From contig NZ_JAGYPH010000001.1 of assembly GCF_018343525.1 (NCBI RefSeq), positions 930,001-994,000 of the forward strand: a DNA stretch of 64,000 bases, read 5' to 3'. The notes beneath the pieces are model-generated. The model was not told the origin of the DNA. It saw nothing but the letters and a program-made list of their open reading frames with translations, and did not search any database. The translations under genes were made by a program, and so were the position numbers. The DNA is from Lederbergia citrea (GTDB lineage: Bacteria > Bacillota > Bacilli > Bacillales > Bacillaceae_C). Of the stretch, positions 43,858-52,277 are shown piece by piece. Numbering within the stretch: position 1 is the first letter of the stretch; each line of letters starts with the position of its first letter.

Positions 43858-44713
43858 TTACAGTCAGCCTCCTCACAGCCCTTTTCCAGACAAGTCTGGC
43901 TAGAAACCATAAAGCCATTGCCCAAATCAATTGATGAATGAGTGAGGTCCATATTGCATTCCCGGAAATTTGGCCAGTGAAAATGCGTGCAGGGATGGCT
44001 GTAGTTCCTACGAATGGAAGCACATTAAGAACACTTCGAATGGAATTTGGCAATAGCTCTAAAGGGAAATACGCTCCTCCAAGCATTCCAACAATGGTAG
44101 CCCGGGTGACAATCAATCCTCGGATATCTGTTAGCCAAAATGCAGCCACACCTGTAAGATAAGCCAAATCATATTTGATGATTAAAGCTAGAAATACGCT
44201 AATCAAAAAAATAATTACGGTCGTCCAATCTTGAGGATAGATCATACCTAACCATGCAAAACCCAATATCCCGGTTATCAATACCAACCAAATGCCTTCT
44301 ATGATTGCGGTTCCAATTGCACTGGAAAAGTGAAGTAACTGATGATCTAGCGGCCTAACCAAATCTGAAATAACATCTCCAGTGCGTACTGAATTAGCGA
44401 TTAAGCTTTCTGTACGAAAGCTAAGGAGCCCGTCAAGCATAAAAGCGATGAGTACGTAGGTTAAGAGACTTTGATGACTAAAATCACCGATACCTTGTCC
44501 ACCGGAAAGGGCAGCCTTCCAAAGAGCAGCAAAAGCAATTACCCGAACAATATTTCCTAAAAGACTTAATAAATAAGCGCTTCGGTATGTAACGGCTCGA
44601 CGATAGGCTACTAAACTCAAATATTTATATTTTCGTAATAATAACGGCCATGACCTACTCGCCCGGCGAAATCTTTCATTTGGTTTGCTTAGATTCATTC
44701 CAGGTTCCATCAC
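43847..44713 (-). CDS. ABC-2 transporter permease (COG4587-like)
   Basis: A 288-aa permease with about six helices after a basic cytoplasmic N-terminus. TGDVISDLVRPLDHQLLHFSSAIG is the conserved cytoplasmic loop, and KRAVRRLTVNGG the C-terminus. The start lies at the overlap with the ATPase stop (GTGA). ATG 44710 or 44695 are alternative starts. It forms the heterodimeric membrane channel with the COG3694-like partner. Confidence 0.85.
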   Translation of the reverse strand: MMEPGMNLSKPNERFRRASRSWPLLLRKYKYLSLVAYRRAVTYRSAYLLSLLGNIVRVIAFAALWKAALSGGQGIGDFSHQSLLTYVLIAFMLDGLLSFRTESLIANSVRTGDVISDLVRPLDHQLLHFSSAIGTAIIEGIWLVLITGILGFAWLGMIYPQDWTTVIIFLISVFLALIIKYDLAYLTGVAAFWLTDIRGLIVTRATIVGMLGGAYFPLELLPNSIRSVLNVLPFVGTTAIPARIFTGQISGNAIWTSLIHQLIWAMALWFLARLVWKRAVRRLTVNGG

Positions 44714-45768
44714 CTCACTTCACCCCTGTAAAGTTCGGCAACAGTCTTCTCTATGGAAGGTTCCTCAATAACTAGATCCATTAGGGTATATTTGTTCATC
44801 ACGTGACTGGCAATATCGGCTGCTGAAGTTTTTGTATGATCATAATATAACGATACCCATATCCCATTTTGTTCCATATGCATCACTTCTGGGGGCAGCT
44901 CTTGTGCTAACTTATTAGCACTATGTAAATCTTTAAATGCTACTCGAATGACTCTATTTTCGCAGAATTGCTCTCGGAAATTAGCGAGGGAACCGTTGTA
45001 TATCATTTGTCCTTTATCAATGACAATTAACTTTTGACATATCTCTTCAATATCCCTAAGATCATGAGTTGTAAGGAGTATCGTTACCCCCCATTCTTGA
45101 TTCAGCTCCCGGAGTGCTGCACGAATTCTTTGCTTAACAGCTATATCTAAACCGATTGTAGGTTCATCAAGAAAAAGTACCGGCGGTCGATGGAGTAGAG
45201 CAGCCGCAATTTCTGCCCTTATCCTTTGACCAAGTGATAGTTGCCGGACTGGCCTATCTAAAATTGGTTCGAGTTCAAGAATATCTACTAACCATTTCAT
45301 AGTAGTTCTATATTCTTGCGGAGTTATTTCATATATCACCTGTAAAAGATCAAATGAATCACTCAGAGGTAAATCCCACCAAAGCGTCGTTTTTTGGCCA
45401 AAGACTACCCCGATATTCAGGGCATGATTCATTCGATCACGATGGGGAATTAATCCATTTACTTCAAGACTGCCTGAGGTTGGTACAAGGATGCCAGATA
45501 ACATTTTTACAACGGTTGATTTTCCGGCTCCATTGGGACCAAGAAAACCGACTGTATCACCGCTATCGATAGTAAAGCTAATGTTATTGACAGCTGTAAT
45601 ACATTGATATTTACCATGTAGGCTTACAAACTGTTTAAAAGAATTTATAATCCCCGAATGTTTCTGCGACTTTTTTCTGTTGCGTACTTGATAAATCTTG
45701 CTGAGCTCATTGACGGTAATCAGACTCAAAAGCCCTCCCTCCTTCTTCGCTACATTCTTTTTCGACAC
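44710..45768 (-). CDS. ABC transporter ATP-binding protein (COG4586-like)
   Basis: A 352-aa ATPase. Walker A GFLGPNGAGKST, Q-loop GVVFGQKTTLWWDLP, signature RQLSLGQRIRAEIAAALLH, Walker B VLFLDEPTIGLD and switch His TTHDLRD are in order. The C-terminal 80 residues are a family-specific extension (VIRVAFKDLHSANKLAQELPPEV). First gene of the operon ATPase-permease-permease-kinase. It may start internally (MNELSK-like sequence), and the given start is TTG/ATG region 45768 with AAGGAGGGAGGG-type sequence further in, so the exact start is uncertain. Confidence 0.88.
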   Translation of the reverse strand: MSKKNVAKKEGGLLSLITVNELSKIYQVRNRKKSQKHSGIINSFKQFVSLHGKYQCITAVNNISFTIDSGDTVGFLGPNGAGKSTVVKMLSGILVPTSGSLEVNGLIPHRDRMNHALNIGVVFGQKTTLWWDLPLSDSFDLLQVIYEITPQEYRTTMKWLVDILELEPILDRPVRQLSLGQRIRAEIAAALLHRPPVLFLDEPTIGLDIAVKQRIRAALRELNQEWGVTILLTTHDLRDIEEICQKLIVIDKGQMIYNGSLANFREQFCENRVIRVAFKDLHSANKLAQELPPEVMHMEQNGIWVSLYYDHTKTSAADIASHVMNKYTLMDLVIEEPSIEKTVAELYRGEVR

Positions 45769-45847
45769 AAGTACTTATTCGTTATATTAATTTTAATACC
45801 TTCTTATTAAGAAATACTTTCCATTCATTTTCGTAAGCATCAAATAA

Positions 45848-45882
45848 TCCCCACTCTTTTAAAAGGTGGGGATTATTTGACG
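45848..45882. terminator. bidirectional hairpin upstream of the ABC operon
   Basis: AATAATCCCCAC (about 45843-45853) pairs with GTGGGGATTATT (45867-45878). Confidence 0.65.
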
Positions 45883-45891
45883 CTTACCATT

Positions 45892-46056
45892 TTATAAATC
45901 GTAAGTTGGAGGCAAAAATAAAATAAAATTACCAAGAATGCTTTTTATAGGTATATCCATATTCATACTTTCATCAAATATTGCATTAAAATACGTATTT
46001 AAAGTTTTAAAAAGTATAAAACTTATATATAAAGCAACCTTAATTACCTTTTTCAT
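45892..46056 (-). pseudogene. VanZ-like gene with internal deletion
   Basis: From ATG 46056 (GGGAGA upstream) the frame gives MKKVIKVALYISFILF, then directly KTLNTYFNAIFDESMNMDIPIKSILGNFILFLP and a stop. The second part matches the intact VanZ gene at 52268-52762 (KTITTYITAIFDGSMNMDIPIK), but the stretch between helix 1 and this motif, and everything after LFLP, is gone. It is non-functional. Confidence 0.7.
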
Positions 46057-46103
46057 TTTCTCCCGCACTGTTTTTTTAAAAAATACTATACTCCTTTTTG
46101 ATG

Positions 46104-46146
46104 TAAAGCACCCGTTAGTTTAAGTAGATTAATTCACAATCTCTTC
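46104..46146 (-). repeat. dispersed repeat, short minus-oriented form
   Basis: TGTAAAGCACCCGTTAGTTT, AAGTAGATTAATTCACAATC, then TCTT. The following 46147-46396 has no gene besides the leader of the HEPN gene. Confidence 0.6.
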
Positions 46147-46396
46147 TACACCCAAAAATCCGTTTAAATATTCAGCTCAGAATCTGGTTGTATAAAAAGT
46201 CGCCCTCTTATTAGAGAAAAGCACCAATTCAGCTTATGGGCTTCAAACAAAGCTACTTATTGATTATTTTGGAAATATCAATATAGGTAAGATAACAACC
46301 CTTCAACTGAAAAATTATTTAGCTGAATCAAGGTTATTGCTTTTATCTGAAATATTGTTTAGTTTAATAATAGAGCTTACTGTGTGAGGTGTAAAA

Positions 46397-47545
46397 ATGA
46401 AACAGTTTGAAAATGTTTATTATTTTTTTAGTAACGTACAATTAAATCCTAGTAAATTTTTTAGAGATACTTTTATAAAAAGAACGGAAGCTCCAATTAA
46501 ATCGAATGATTCAAATACTCCAAGACTATTAGTTATAGATGTCGAGAATACAATTAATAATTTCACTTTCACTTTCAAAGATTTAGTTTATAACTGTTCT
46601 TACAGTTATAAAAGCTTAGATCCAGAGAAAACAGTGTTTAAAGTTACTATTGTTCTTAGTTATACTTCTAGAAAAGAACAGGCAGGTCACGCATTCTCTG
46701 AACTAATTCGAACTATAAAAGTTAATAAGAAAAGCGATTTTAATATGACCCCAATAATTGATTCACTTTCAACTTATTATTCAGAAAGGCTATACGGTAA
46801 GCTAGCATTTTATGAGCGAAGCATGCGATCTTTAATAACTGCAATATTTATTCCAATTTATAAAGACTCTTGGGCAGAAAAGCTAGAAGATTCATTGGGT
46901 AAAGAAATAAAAGGCAATAAAAAAGAACTTCTAGAGGGGGCACTAGAAACATTAGATTTAAATGATTTAGAGAGTATTTTTTTTGATAAAAAGTTAAACA
47001 TTGATGTAGATAATTATGATAGTAAGTTTGAAGTACAAAAAGTTGATTCATTACCTAAAGAAGAATTAGTGAACATAATCAAAGGTAACAGGCCCAGATC
47101 ATTGTGGGAAAAGGAAATTTCGAAATATGCCATTATTGATAATGCCCAAGAAAGAATGAAAAGAATAAGAGAACTGAGAAATAAAATTGCACATAATAAA
47201 ACCTTTACAGATAGAAACTTTAATAATCTACAGAAAGAACTTGATTTCATTATCCCAAAATTAAATGAAGCTGAAGTTAAAATACTAAGTGTTCGTGACA
47301 CCGAAGTCCTCAAGCAAACCATAAAACTAATTGGAGAAAAATTTGCTGAGTTAAATCTTAAATTGCACGCACCATATGTTGAAGCTTTAGAAAAAATCAG
47401 CACCTCCATTAAGCAAGTGTTTTCCAATGAGTTTTTTGATATAAGAAAACAACTGACAATAGTGAATCCATTACCAGATTTCGCGAAAGCAATAAAATAT
47501 ACCAACGATGAAATTAAAGAAAATAATACTGAATACGATGAATAA
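46397..47545 (+). CDS. HEPN-domain protein, 382 aa, possible defence RNase
   Basis: A soluble protein of unknown family. The centre contains RIRELRNKIAHNKTF, with the R-x4-H motif R261-N-K-I-A-H266 that is the catalytic signature of HEPN ribonucleases, in the usual LRNxxAH setting. The N-terminal 200 residues are a mixed fold and the C-terminus is helical (residues 270-382). Many single-gene HEPN proteins act in phage defence or toxin systems. That role here is inference. The ribosome site GAGGTG is good. It is on the plus strand among minus-strand neighbours. Confidence 0.7.
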   Translation: MKQFENVYYFFSNVQLNPSKFFRDTFIKRTEAPIKSNDSNTPRLLVIDVENTINNFTFTFKDLVYNCSYSYKSLDPEKTVFKVTIVLSYTSRKEQAGHAFSELIRTIKVNKKSDFNMTPIIDSLSTYYSERLYGKLAFYERSMRSLITAIFIPIYKDSWAEKLEDSLGKEIKGNKKELLEGALETLDLNDLESIFFDKKLNIDVDNYDSKFEVQKVDSLPKEELVNIIKGNRPRSLWEKEISKYAIIDNAQERMKRIRELRNKIAHNKTFTDRNFNNLQKELDFIIPKLNEAEVKILSVRDTEVLKQTIKLIGEKFAELNLKLHAPYVEALEKISTSIKQVFSNEFFDIRKQLTIVNPLPDFAKAIKYTNDEIKENNTEYDE

Positions 47546-47564
47546 GAACATTAGTTTTACATCA

Positions 47565-47593
47565 ACTAAAGCTCTCACTATTGTGGGGCTTTT
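47565..47593 (+). terminator. terminator after the HEPN gene
   Basis: AAGCTCTCAC pairs with GTGGGGCTT around a TATT loop, followed by TTCTCTT. Confidence 0.5.
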
Positions 47594-47627
47594 CTCTTCA
47601 ATCTCTAGTCATTGTATTGTGAATCCT

Positions 47628-47750
47628 AATTAATATACAGTTGTAATATATCATTGTACAATTCCTCACAGTACTTCACCAGATTAAACAGTGTGGTAAA
47701 CATTTCGGAAACAATTAATACTTATCCAGGATAAATATCGTCATCCATTA
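47628..47750 (-). pseudogene. short unidentified gene fragment
   Basis: The minus strand reads DDDIYPG, stop, VLIVSEMFTTLFNLVKYCEE then LYNDILQLYIN and a stop. It is protein-like, but with no start and one internal stop. The rest of 47751-47873 is gene-free. Confidence 0.35.
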
Positions 47751-47873
47751 AATTTTTCAATGCTCTTCAACGGAAGAAGTAGTACCCACCTCAACTCCGA
47801 AATTTTGTCTTGTCCTATATCTTTTTTATCTATAAATATTCTCCATTTAATTTACTCTATCCTTCCTAAAGTA

Positions 47874-47988
47874 ACCTGCCCTTTAGCTTAATAACTTCAA
47901 CAAAAAAAGCGTTAATCCTCGATTAATGCACCCGCTTAATGAAGAAGGATTAACGCTTATTCAACAATCGCGCCCGGTTGCTTAAGGT
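47874..47988 (-). repeat. composite dispersed repeat, minus orientation
   Basis: ACCTGCCCTTTAGCTTAATAACTTCAACAAAAAAAGCGTTAATC hairpin with a shortened second arm, then GCACCCGCTTAATGAAGAAG, a second GATTAACGC, CAACAATCGCGCCCGG and TTGCTTAAGG. Two repeat types are fused back to back. Confidence 0.75.
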
Positions 47989-48086
47989 TGATATTAGTAT
48001 ATGATTACTAAAAATTAAATAAGTAAAAAAAGCTTAGAGAATTTACTGGAATACTACTGAAAAAAGAAGAAAGTCTCGGAACATGA

Positions 48087-48117
48087 AAACGTTCCCTCTA
48101 CACAAGGGAACGTTTTT
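48087..48117 (-). terminator. terminator overlapping a stop codon
   Basis: AAAACGTTCCCT (48087-48098) pairs with AGGGAACGTTTT (48105-48116). The stop codon of the minus-strand gene lies in the stem. Confidence 0.7.
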
Positions 48118-48625
48118 CACTGCTGATTTGATCGATTAAATCAGGGAGTTCGGAAATTGGCTTAAGAAATATACTTTCTTCGTATGGTCGGAATTCAATG
48201 TCGCCGACTTTGACAGCAAGGTCATATTCACCGACTATTGCATCTAGCAGAATGAAAGCGGCGGTAAGACAGTCATCATCGTTAGTGGCGGAGTCCTTTA
48301 AATATATATCCAAATCTAATAAACCATCGAGCCTAGTATAGGTAAAGAACATATTTTCAGGTTCTAAATAAACGTCACCTATCTGAATGTCAGAAGCCTC
48401 CTCTCTCTGCCGGAATGCAATAACCTTGAAATTTTCCATTACTGGTGCGGCCATTGCAAGTTTTTCCACAGCCGCAAATGCATCGAGATTTCCATCGGCA
48501 CTAATAATGAATTCCCGTTTTCCATCAATTAGATCGACGCTGAATTCGAAAGTCAGAGCAGGATTTATTTTTAAAAGCTGTTTTTCGATGGCCGGAAAAG
48601 CGGCCTCTAGATTTTCTTCATTCAA
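48098..48625 (-). CDS. conserved hypothetical protein, 175 aa
   Basis: An acidic cytoplasmic protein (ENLEAAFPAIEKQLLKINPALTFEFSVDLIDGKREFIISADG...). The block DVYLEPENMFFTYTRLDGLLDLDIYLKD is distinctive but I cannot attach a function. There is no signal or membrane segment. Its start is 31 bases from the stop of the upstream zinc-ribbon membrane protein gene, so they are probably co-transcribed. Confidence 0.7.
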   Translation of the reverse strand: MNEENLEAAFPAIEKQLLKINPALTFEFSVDLIDGKREFIISADGNLDAFAAVEKLAMAAPVMENFKVIAFRQREEASDIQIGDVYLEPENMFFTYTRLDGLLDLDIYLKDSATNDDDCLTAAFILLDAIVGEYDLAVKVGDIEFRPYEESIFLKPISELPDLIDQISSEKRSLV

Positions 48626-48655
48626 GTGATAATATTCGTCCGAATGTTCGAAAAA

Positions 48656-49018
48656 TCACTTCCAAAATTCGTTGTACGAATGCTTCAAATGAAGATTTCC
48701 TTTATTAAACAAAACCAGTCCGTTAAAACGCTCATATAGAGCAAAAACAGGATACAGGACACAAAAGAAAATAATGATCAGAGGTATCTTTTCAACAACT
48801 GGAATGAAACCTGACAATAAACTTTGTACCAGCTCCGATAAATAAATGAACAGAGGTATCATCAGCGCACAGATCAGTAGCAAGAAAGGGGTGACCCTCG
48901 TTTCTTTTAGCTTTACCCTGCAGTGCGGGCATTTCATTGTAAACGGCGTAGAGAACGCTTCAAAATCATCAAGCGTAATAGGAACCTCACATTGAGGGCA
49001 AGGCACAGAAGTTTTCAT
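48656..49018 (-). CDS. zinc-ribbon plus two-helix membrane protein, 120 aa
   Basis: The N-terminal zinc ribbon has CPQC (7-10) and CPHC (about 30-33) pairs. Two membrane helices follow (residues about 44-64 and 74-95), and then a short cytoplasmic tail. No named family is certain. Ribosome site GAGGAG. It precedes the 175-aa hypothetical gene in a likely two-gene operon. Confidence 0.7.
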   Translation of the reverse strand: MKTSVPCPQCEVPITLDDFEAFSTPFTMKCPHCRVKLKETRVTPFLLLICALMIPLFIYLSELVQSLLSGFIPVVEKIPLIIIFFCVLYPVFALYERFNGLVLFNKGNLHLKHSYNEFWK

Positions 49019-49526
49019 TGGGCTGTCTCCTCAGAAAAAAATTGACTTCTAAATTATAAATGAAAAAGAAATGTTTCGGAAGAAAAATTTGAATTGAATC
49101 AATCAATATTTAATAACTTTTAATATATCTCTTAAATGAAGTACATTGATGCAGATTTCTCAGCATTAAAATGTTTCTCTATTCTGCAAAACCGCCCTTT
49201 TCTTAAATAACTAAAATTAGACTTGACCTTTAACTTGTATATTGGCCTAGCTCTAATGAGAAAAGTTTTTTTGAGCAAGATGTGACTCCATCATCTGTGA
49301 ACATAGTAACTTCATCTTGCTCTTTTTTAGTAAAATTCATAAACCCAGCCATTTTTTTGTAATCTGATTAGAGTGTTCTTAAACAAAGTATAGCCGTATG
49401 CCAGCCTACTTAGAGTGCCTAAAAAGGTGCCGATAAACTAGCAGTCGCATTCCTATAAAGCGCCCGCCCTATAATGGAATAACTAGGATATGATTTAAAT
49501 CAAAAAAGCACTTTTTTCCTCTTCAA
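49019..49526. other. gene-free stretch with a terminator and a repeat
   Basis: GAGCAAGATG (about 49273-49282) pairs with CATCTTGCTC (49312-49321), followed by TTTTTT. It is an intrinsic terminator for plus-strand transcription with no gene left to serve. A repeat copy follows at 49449. Confidence 0.55.
49449..49484 (-). repeat. dispersed repeat, CCCTATAATGG variant, minus orientation
   Basis: ATTCCTATAAAGCGCCCGCC, then CTATAATGGAATAAC. It carries the right-arm end typical of this variant. Confidence 0.6.
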
Positions 49527-49701
49527 CTAAAACACCCGTTCGAAATTTCCTTTGACTCGTTTGTAGGACATTTTCGCCCATACAGTAACACCAATCACTA
49601 GATTTAATACAACTTGAACTGCACTTACTCTTCCCATCACATCTATAGTTACATTGTTTTGGTAGAAGATCATGATCCCTGTGTTTAGGTACGTATTAGT
49701 A
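49527..49701 (-). pseudogene. C-terminal fragment of an MFS-type transporter
   Basis: The minus strand reads YTNTYLNTGIMIFYQNNVTI, DVMGRVSAVQVVLNLVIGVT, then VWAKMSYKRVKGNFERVF and stop. The MGRVSAV turn between helices is typical of major-facilitator exporters. No start. Confidence 0.45.
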
Positions 49702-49755
49702 AAACATTGTATTGATTTTATTATCGTGTCTACTAACTTTTAAATTGATTCTTTG

Positions 49756-49911
49756 CTATAAGCCCATTAAAAACAGAATTGCAATTTGCCAAATTGAAAC
49801 AGCAAGTGGAATGATTGATAGAAATTTTAACCATCTTTTTTTAGTTGCAAAGCCAATAGATAACATTGCTATTCCTACTATTAACATCACGATAATTGTT
49901 GAAAATGTCAT
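49756..49911 (-). CDS. small membrane peptide, 51 aa
   Basis: MTFSTIIVMLIVGIAMLSIG, a short basic loop (TKKRW), then a second helix ending WQIAILFLMGL. ATG 49911 has AAGGGG 8 bases upstream. It has two membrane helices and no family. It is similar in style to the C-terminus of the protein at 16172-16474. Confidence 0.55.
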   Translation of the reverse strand: MTFSTIIVMLIVGIAMLSIGFATKKRWLKFLSIIPLAVSIWQIAILFLMGL

Positions 49912-50458
49912 ATCTCAAACCCCTTTACAATTATGTTGTTAAATTTTAGAACCTCGAGCACATATAACCCCGTTCTGCTTTTAGGACTGGGTTATAATTA
50001 ATTGTTTGATTTTTAAGCAAAATTTTTGTCGCACTTAAAAATATAACAATAAGCCCTTTAAATTTAAGGGTTTATTCAACAGTCGCGTCTGATTGTGGAA
50101 TATCTCTATATCTAAAGATGTTTCAATCCTATTGTATCGAATTGGTCGTTAAAAAAGAGACTGTAAATCCTCTTCTATGCTCATCATTTTCTGTTTCACA
50201 AACCCTTTTAGCAGTGATAATATGATAATTTCCTTTCATAAATGCAAGGAATCCCCTTTAAGAAGTTTTAAATTACTTAACCTTTTTCGAATTTGCTTTT
50301 TTGTAGGCATCCATTAATATTATAAAATGTTTCAATCCTATTATAAATATTAAAAATGAGCGCATAATGATTCTTTTTCGCAGGCTTTACTTTATAATGC
50401 CACTAGATGATTTTTTTGGGGGGGAATTATACTTCTAAAATAAGGAAGGAGATCGATT
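49912..50458 (+). other. gene-free stretch with a repeat fragment
   Basis: A short repeat remnant lies at 50055-50100 (AAGGGTTTATTCAACAGTCG, then CGTCTGATTGTGGAA). The leader just before the next gene contains a TTTACTTTATAATG-like promoter segment at about 50386-50399. Otherwise nothing is seen. Confidence 0.4.
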
Positions 50459-51226
50459 ATGAAAAAAATGATGTTTACAATAATAACCTGTCTAATGGCC
50501 ATTGTATTAGCAGCATGCGGAGGAAATGAAGAAAGTAAAGAAGCTAAAAATGATGATAAAGCAAAAACAGCGGAAACCGATCAGCAGAAGGAACAGCAAA
50601 AGCAAATGGAAGCAATACAAAAGAAATTGGAAACGCAGCAAGTAGATGAAAAGAAAATTGTTGCCACAGTGAATGATAAAGAAATCTTAGGAAGCGACTA
50701 TAACAGCACCTTAGCATCTATACAAGGACAAATGCAGCAAATGGGGCAAGATCCGACTTCCAAAGAAGCTGCAGAGCAAGTGAAAAACCAAACAATAGAT
50801 AGCTTAGTCGGACAAACTCTTCTTCTTCAACAGGCAGATAAAAAAGGCTATAAAGTTTCGGAGGCAGATATTAATAAGCAGCTAAACGAAACGAAAAAAC
50901 AGTTTAAAACAGAAAAAGAATTCGAAGCCGCTCTTAAAAAATCCGGTATGGATATGAAAACACTTGAAACTCTAATAGCTGACGATATTAAACTTAAACA
51001 GTACGTTGAGAAAGAAGTGCCGGCTGATGAAATAACCGATGAAGAAATTCAAAAAACGTATGACCAATATGCGGAACAAGGAAAGAGTACTGGACAAAAA
51101 GTTCCAAAGCTTGAAGAAGTAAAACCGCAAATCGAACAATCTCTTCAACAGCAAAAACAGCAGGAAAAACTCGCTCAGCAGGTTGATGAGTTAAAGAAAA
51201 ATGCGAAGATTGATATTAAGATTTAA
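50459..51226 (+). CDS. SurA-N-type chaperone lipoprotein
   Basis: A 255-aa lipoprotein (lipobox LAAC, Cys 20). A Lys/Glu/Gln-rich linker (25-65) is followed by the SurA_N chaperone domain: VATVNDKEILGSDYN, QTIDSLVGQTLLLQQADKKGYKVSEADINKQ, ADDIKLKQYVEKEVPADEITDEEIQKTYDQY. The PPIC rotamase domain present in PrsA is absent, so it is probably a holdase for secreted proteins outside the membrane. Ribosome site AAGGAGAT. Closed by a strong terminator. Confidence 0.85.
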   Translation: MKKMMFTIITCLMAIVLAACGGNEESKEAKNDDKAKTAETDQQKEQQKQMEAIQKKLETQQVDEKKIVATVNDKEILGSDYNSTLASIQGQMQQMGQDPTSKEAAEQVKNQTIDSLVGQTLLLQQADKKGYKVSEADINKQLNETKKQFKTEKEFEAALKKSGMDMKTLETLIADDIKLKQYVEKEVPADEITDEEIQKTYDQYAEQGKSTGQKVPKLEEVKPQIEQSLQQQKQQEKLAQQVDELKKNAKIDIKI

Positions 51227-51283
51227 GATGTTTCACACAAAAATAAACAGCTTAAGGGGTTGTTGACAAATACCCCTTCAAAC

Positions 51284-51333
51284 AAAAAAGAAGATGAATC
51301 CCTACAAAATGTAGTGTTCATCTTCTTTTTTAT
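51284..51333. terminator. terminator after the SurA-like gene
   Basis: AAAAAAGAAGATGAA (51284-51298) pairs with TTCATCTTCTTTTTT (51318-51332). Confidence 0.8.
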
Positions 51334-51419
51334 TTACTATATTTTGTATCTAATGAGTTTCAAATCGTCAAATGCTTAATTTCCGAAAGAATTCGGTAAA
51401 GTGGATTGTAATCTATCAA

Positions 51420-51824
51420 TTATTCAGCAATTATCCATGAAAATCTTGAGAAGAATGTTGATTCGATTTTGTAGCATTTGTTGGTATTGCTGATACTCTG
51501 TGCCTGCTTGCTCACTTGATTAAGTTGTTGCTCAGCTTGCCTTATAGCTTGGTTAACTTGATTTAATACTTGATTAGAACTTACAGCTTGTTAGCCCCGA
51601 TTAAGAATTTGAACTGCTTGCTGAATAGACTGTTAAAGTTGTTGATCAGTTTGTCGAAGCTGTTGGTAAGTATGATTACTAAATTCATTTAACTGTTGAA
51701 GTAATTGATTTTGCTATCCTTACTTTTGATAAGACTGTTGGTTTAATAATTGTGTAATTACTTCAGAAAAATCGGCTTCAGCAGCTTTTTTCACTTCATT
51801 TTTAATATGTTTTTTGTAGCTCAT
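51420..51824 (-). pseudogene. Gln-rich coiled-coil protein gene with four stops at Gln positions
   Basis: ATG 51824 with AAGGAAG gives MSYKKHIKNEVKKAAEADFS, then a long Gln/Asn/Leu-rich coiled coil. TAA, TAG, TAA and TAA interrupt it exactly where CAA or CAG would fit the pattern (QK*G*QNQLL, QQL*QSIQQ, NRG*QAV). One probable frameshift near 51510 leads to the natural end EYQQYQQMLQNRINILLKIF. The parent family is unknown. Confidence 0.65.
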
Positions 51825-51866
51825 TTAATGTGCTTCCTTAGACCGTTGATAATGTTCATCTTCTAC

Positions 51867-51898
51867 TAAATGGCCCGCTTGTTAAATAAAAAGTCGCT
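51867..51898 (-). repeat. dispersed repeat remnant
   Basis: TAAATGGCCCGCTTGTTAAA, TAAAAAGTCGCT. It marks the 3' edge of the truncated acetyltransferase. Confidence 0.5.
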
Positions 51899-52175
51899 AA
51901 TATGATGAATAATTATTTTCGTTATTGCTCTCATAAATTCTTGAACTACTTCCCAAAGGATGGTATCCGTCACCAATATAGGTGAATCCATATTTTTCAT
52001 AGTATCCAATGTGGTCAGTACAAAGGAAAACTTTATTGAATCCTGCTTTTTCGGCATCAGCTTTAGCACGTAAAAGTAGCTCTTTGCCTAAAGACATACC
52101 ACGATAGCTATTTTCAATATAAAGAGCACATATCCAAGGCCATAAATCCATACGACTAAATTCAATCCCCCTCTT
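51897..52175 (-). pseudogene. GNAT acetyltransferase truncated at a repeat
   Basis: The C-terminal half of a GNAT protein is intact: DLWPWICALYIENSYRGMSLGKELL (acetyl-CoA loop RGMSLG), AGFNKVFLCTDHIGYYEKYGFTYIG. The N-terminal half is missing. The frame begins exactly where a dispersed repeat (CTCTTCAACTATCCTCCCCT, 52172 onward) starts. Confidence 0.7.
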
Positions 52176-52236
52176 CAACTATCCTCCCCTTTAGTTCAAA
52201 AGAAAAAAGGACCATAAGCAGCTCGACGATCTTAAA

Positions 52237-52277
52237 GTAAAGCACCCTTTAGCTTAAGAACAATTCTTCACAAACCT
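52237..52277 (-). repeat. dispersed repeat, short minus-oriented form
   Basis: AAGTAAAGCACCCTTTAGCT, TAAGAACAATTCTTCACAAA. It overlaps the stop region of the VanZ gene. Confidence 0.6.
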
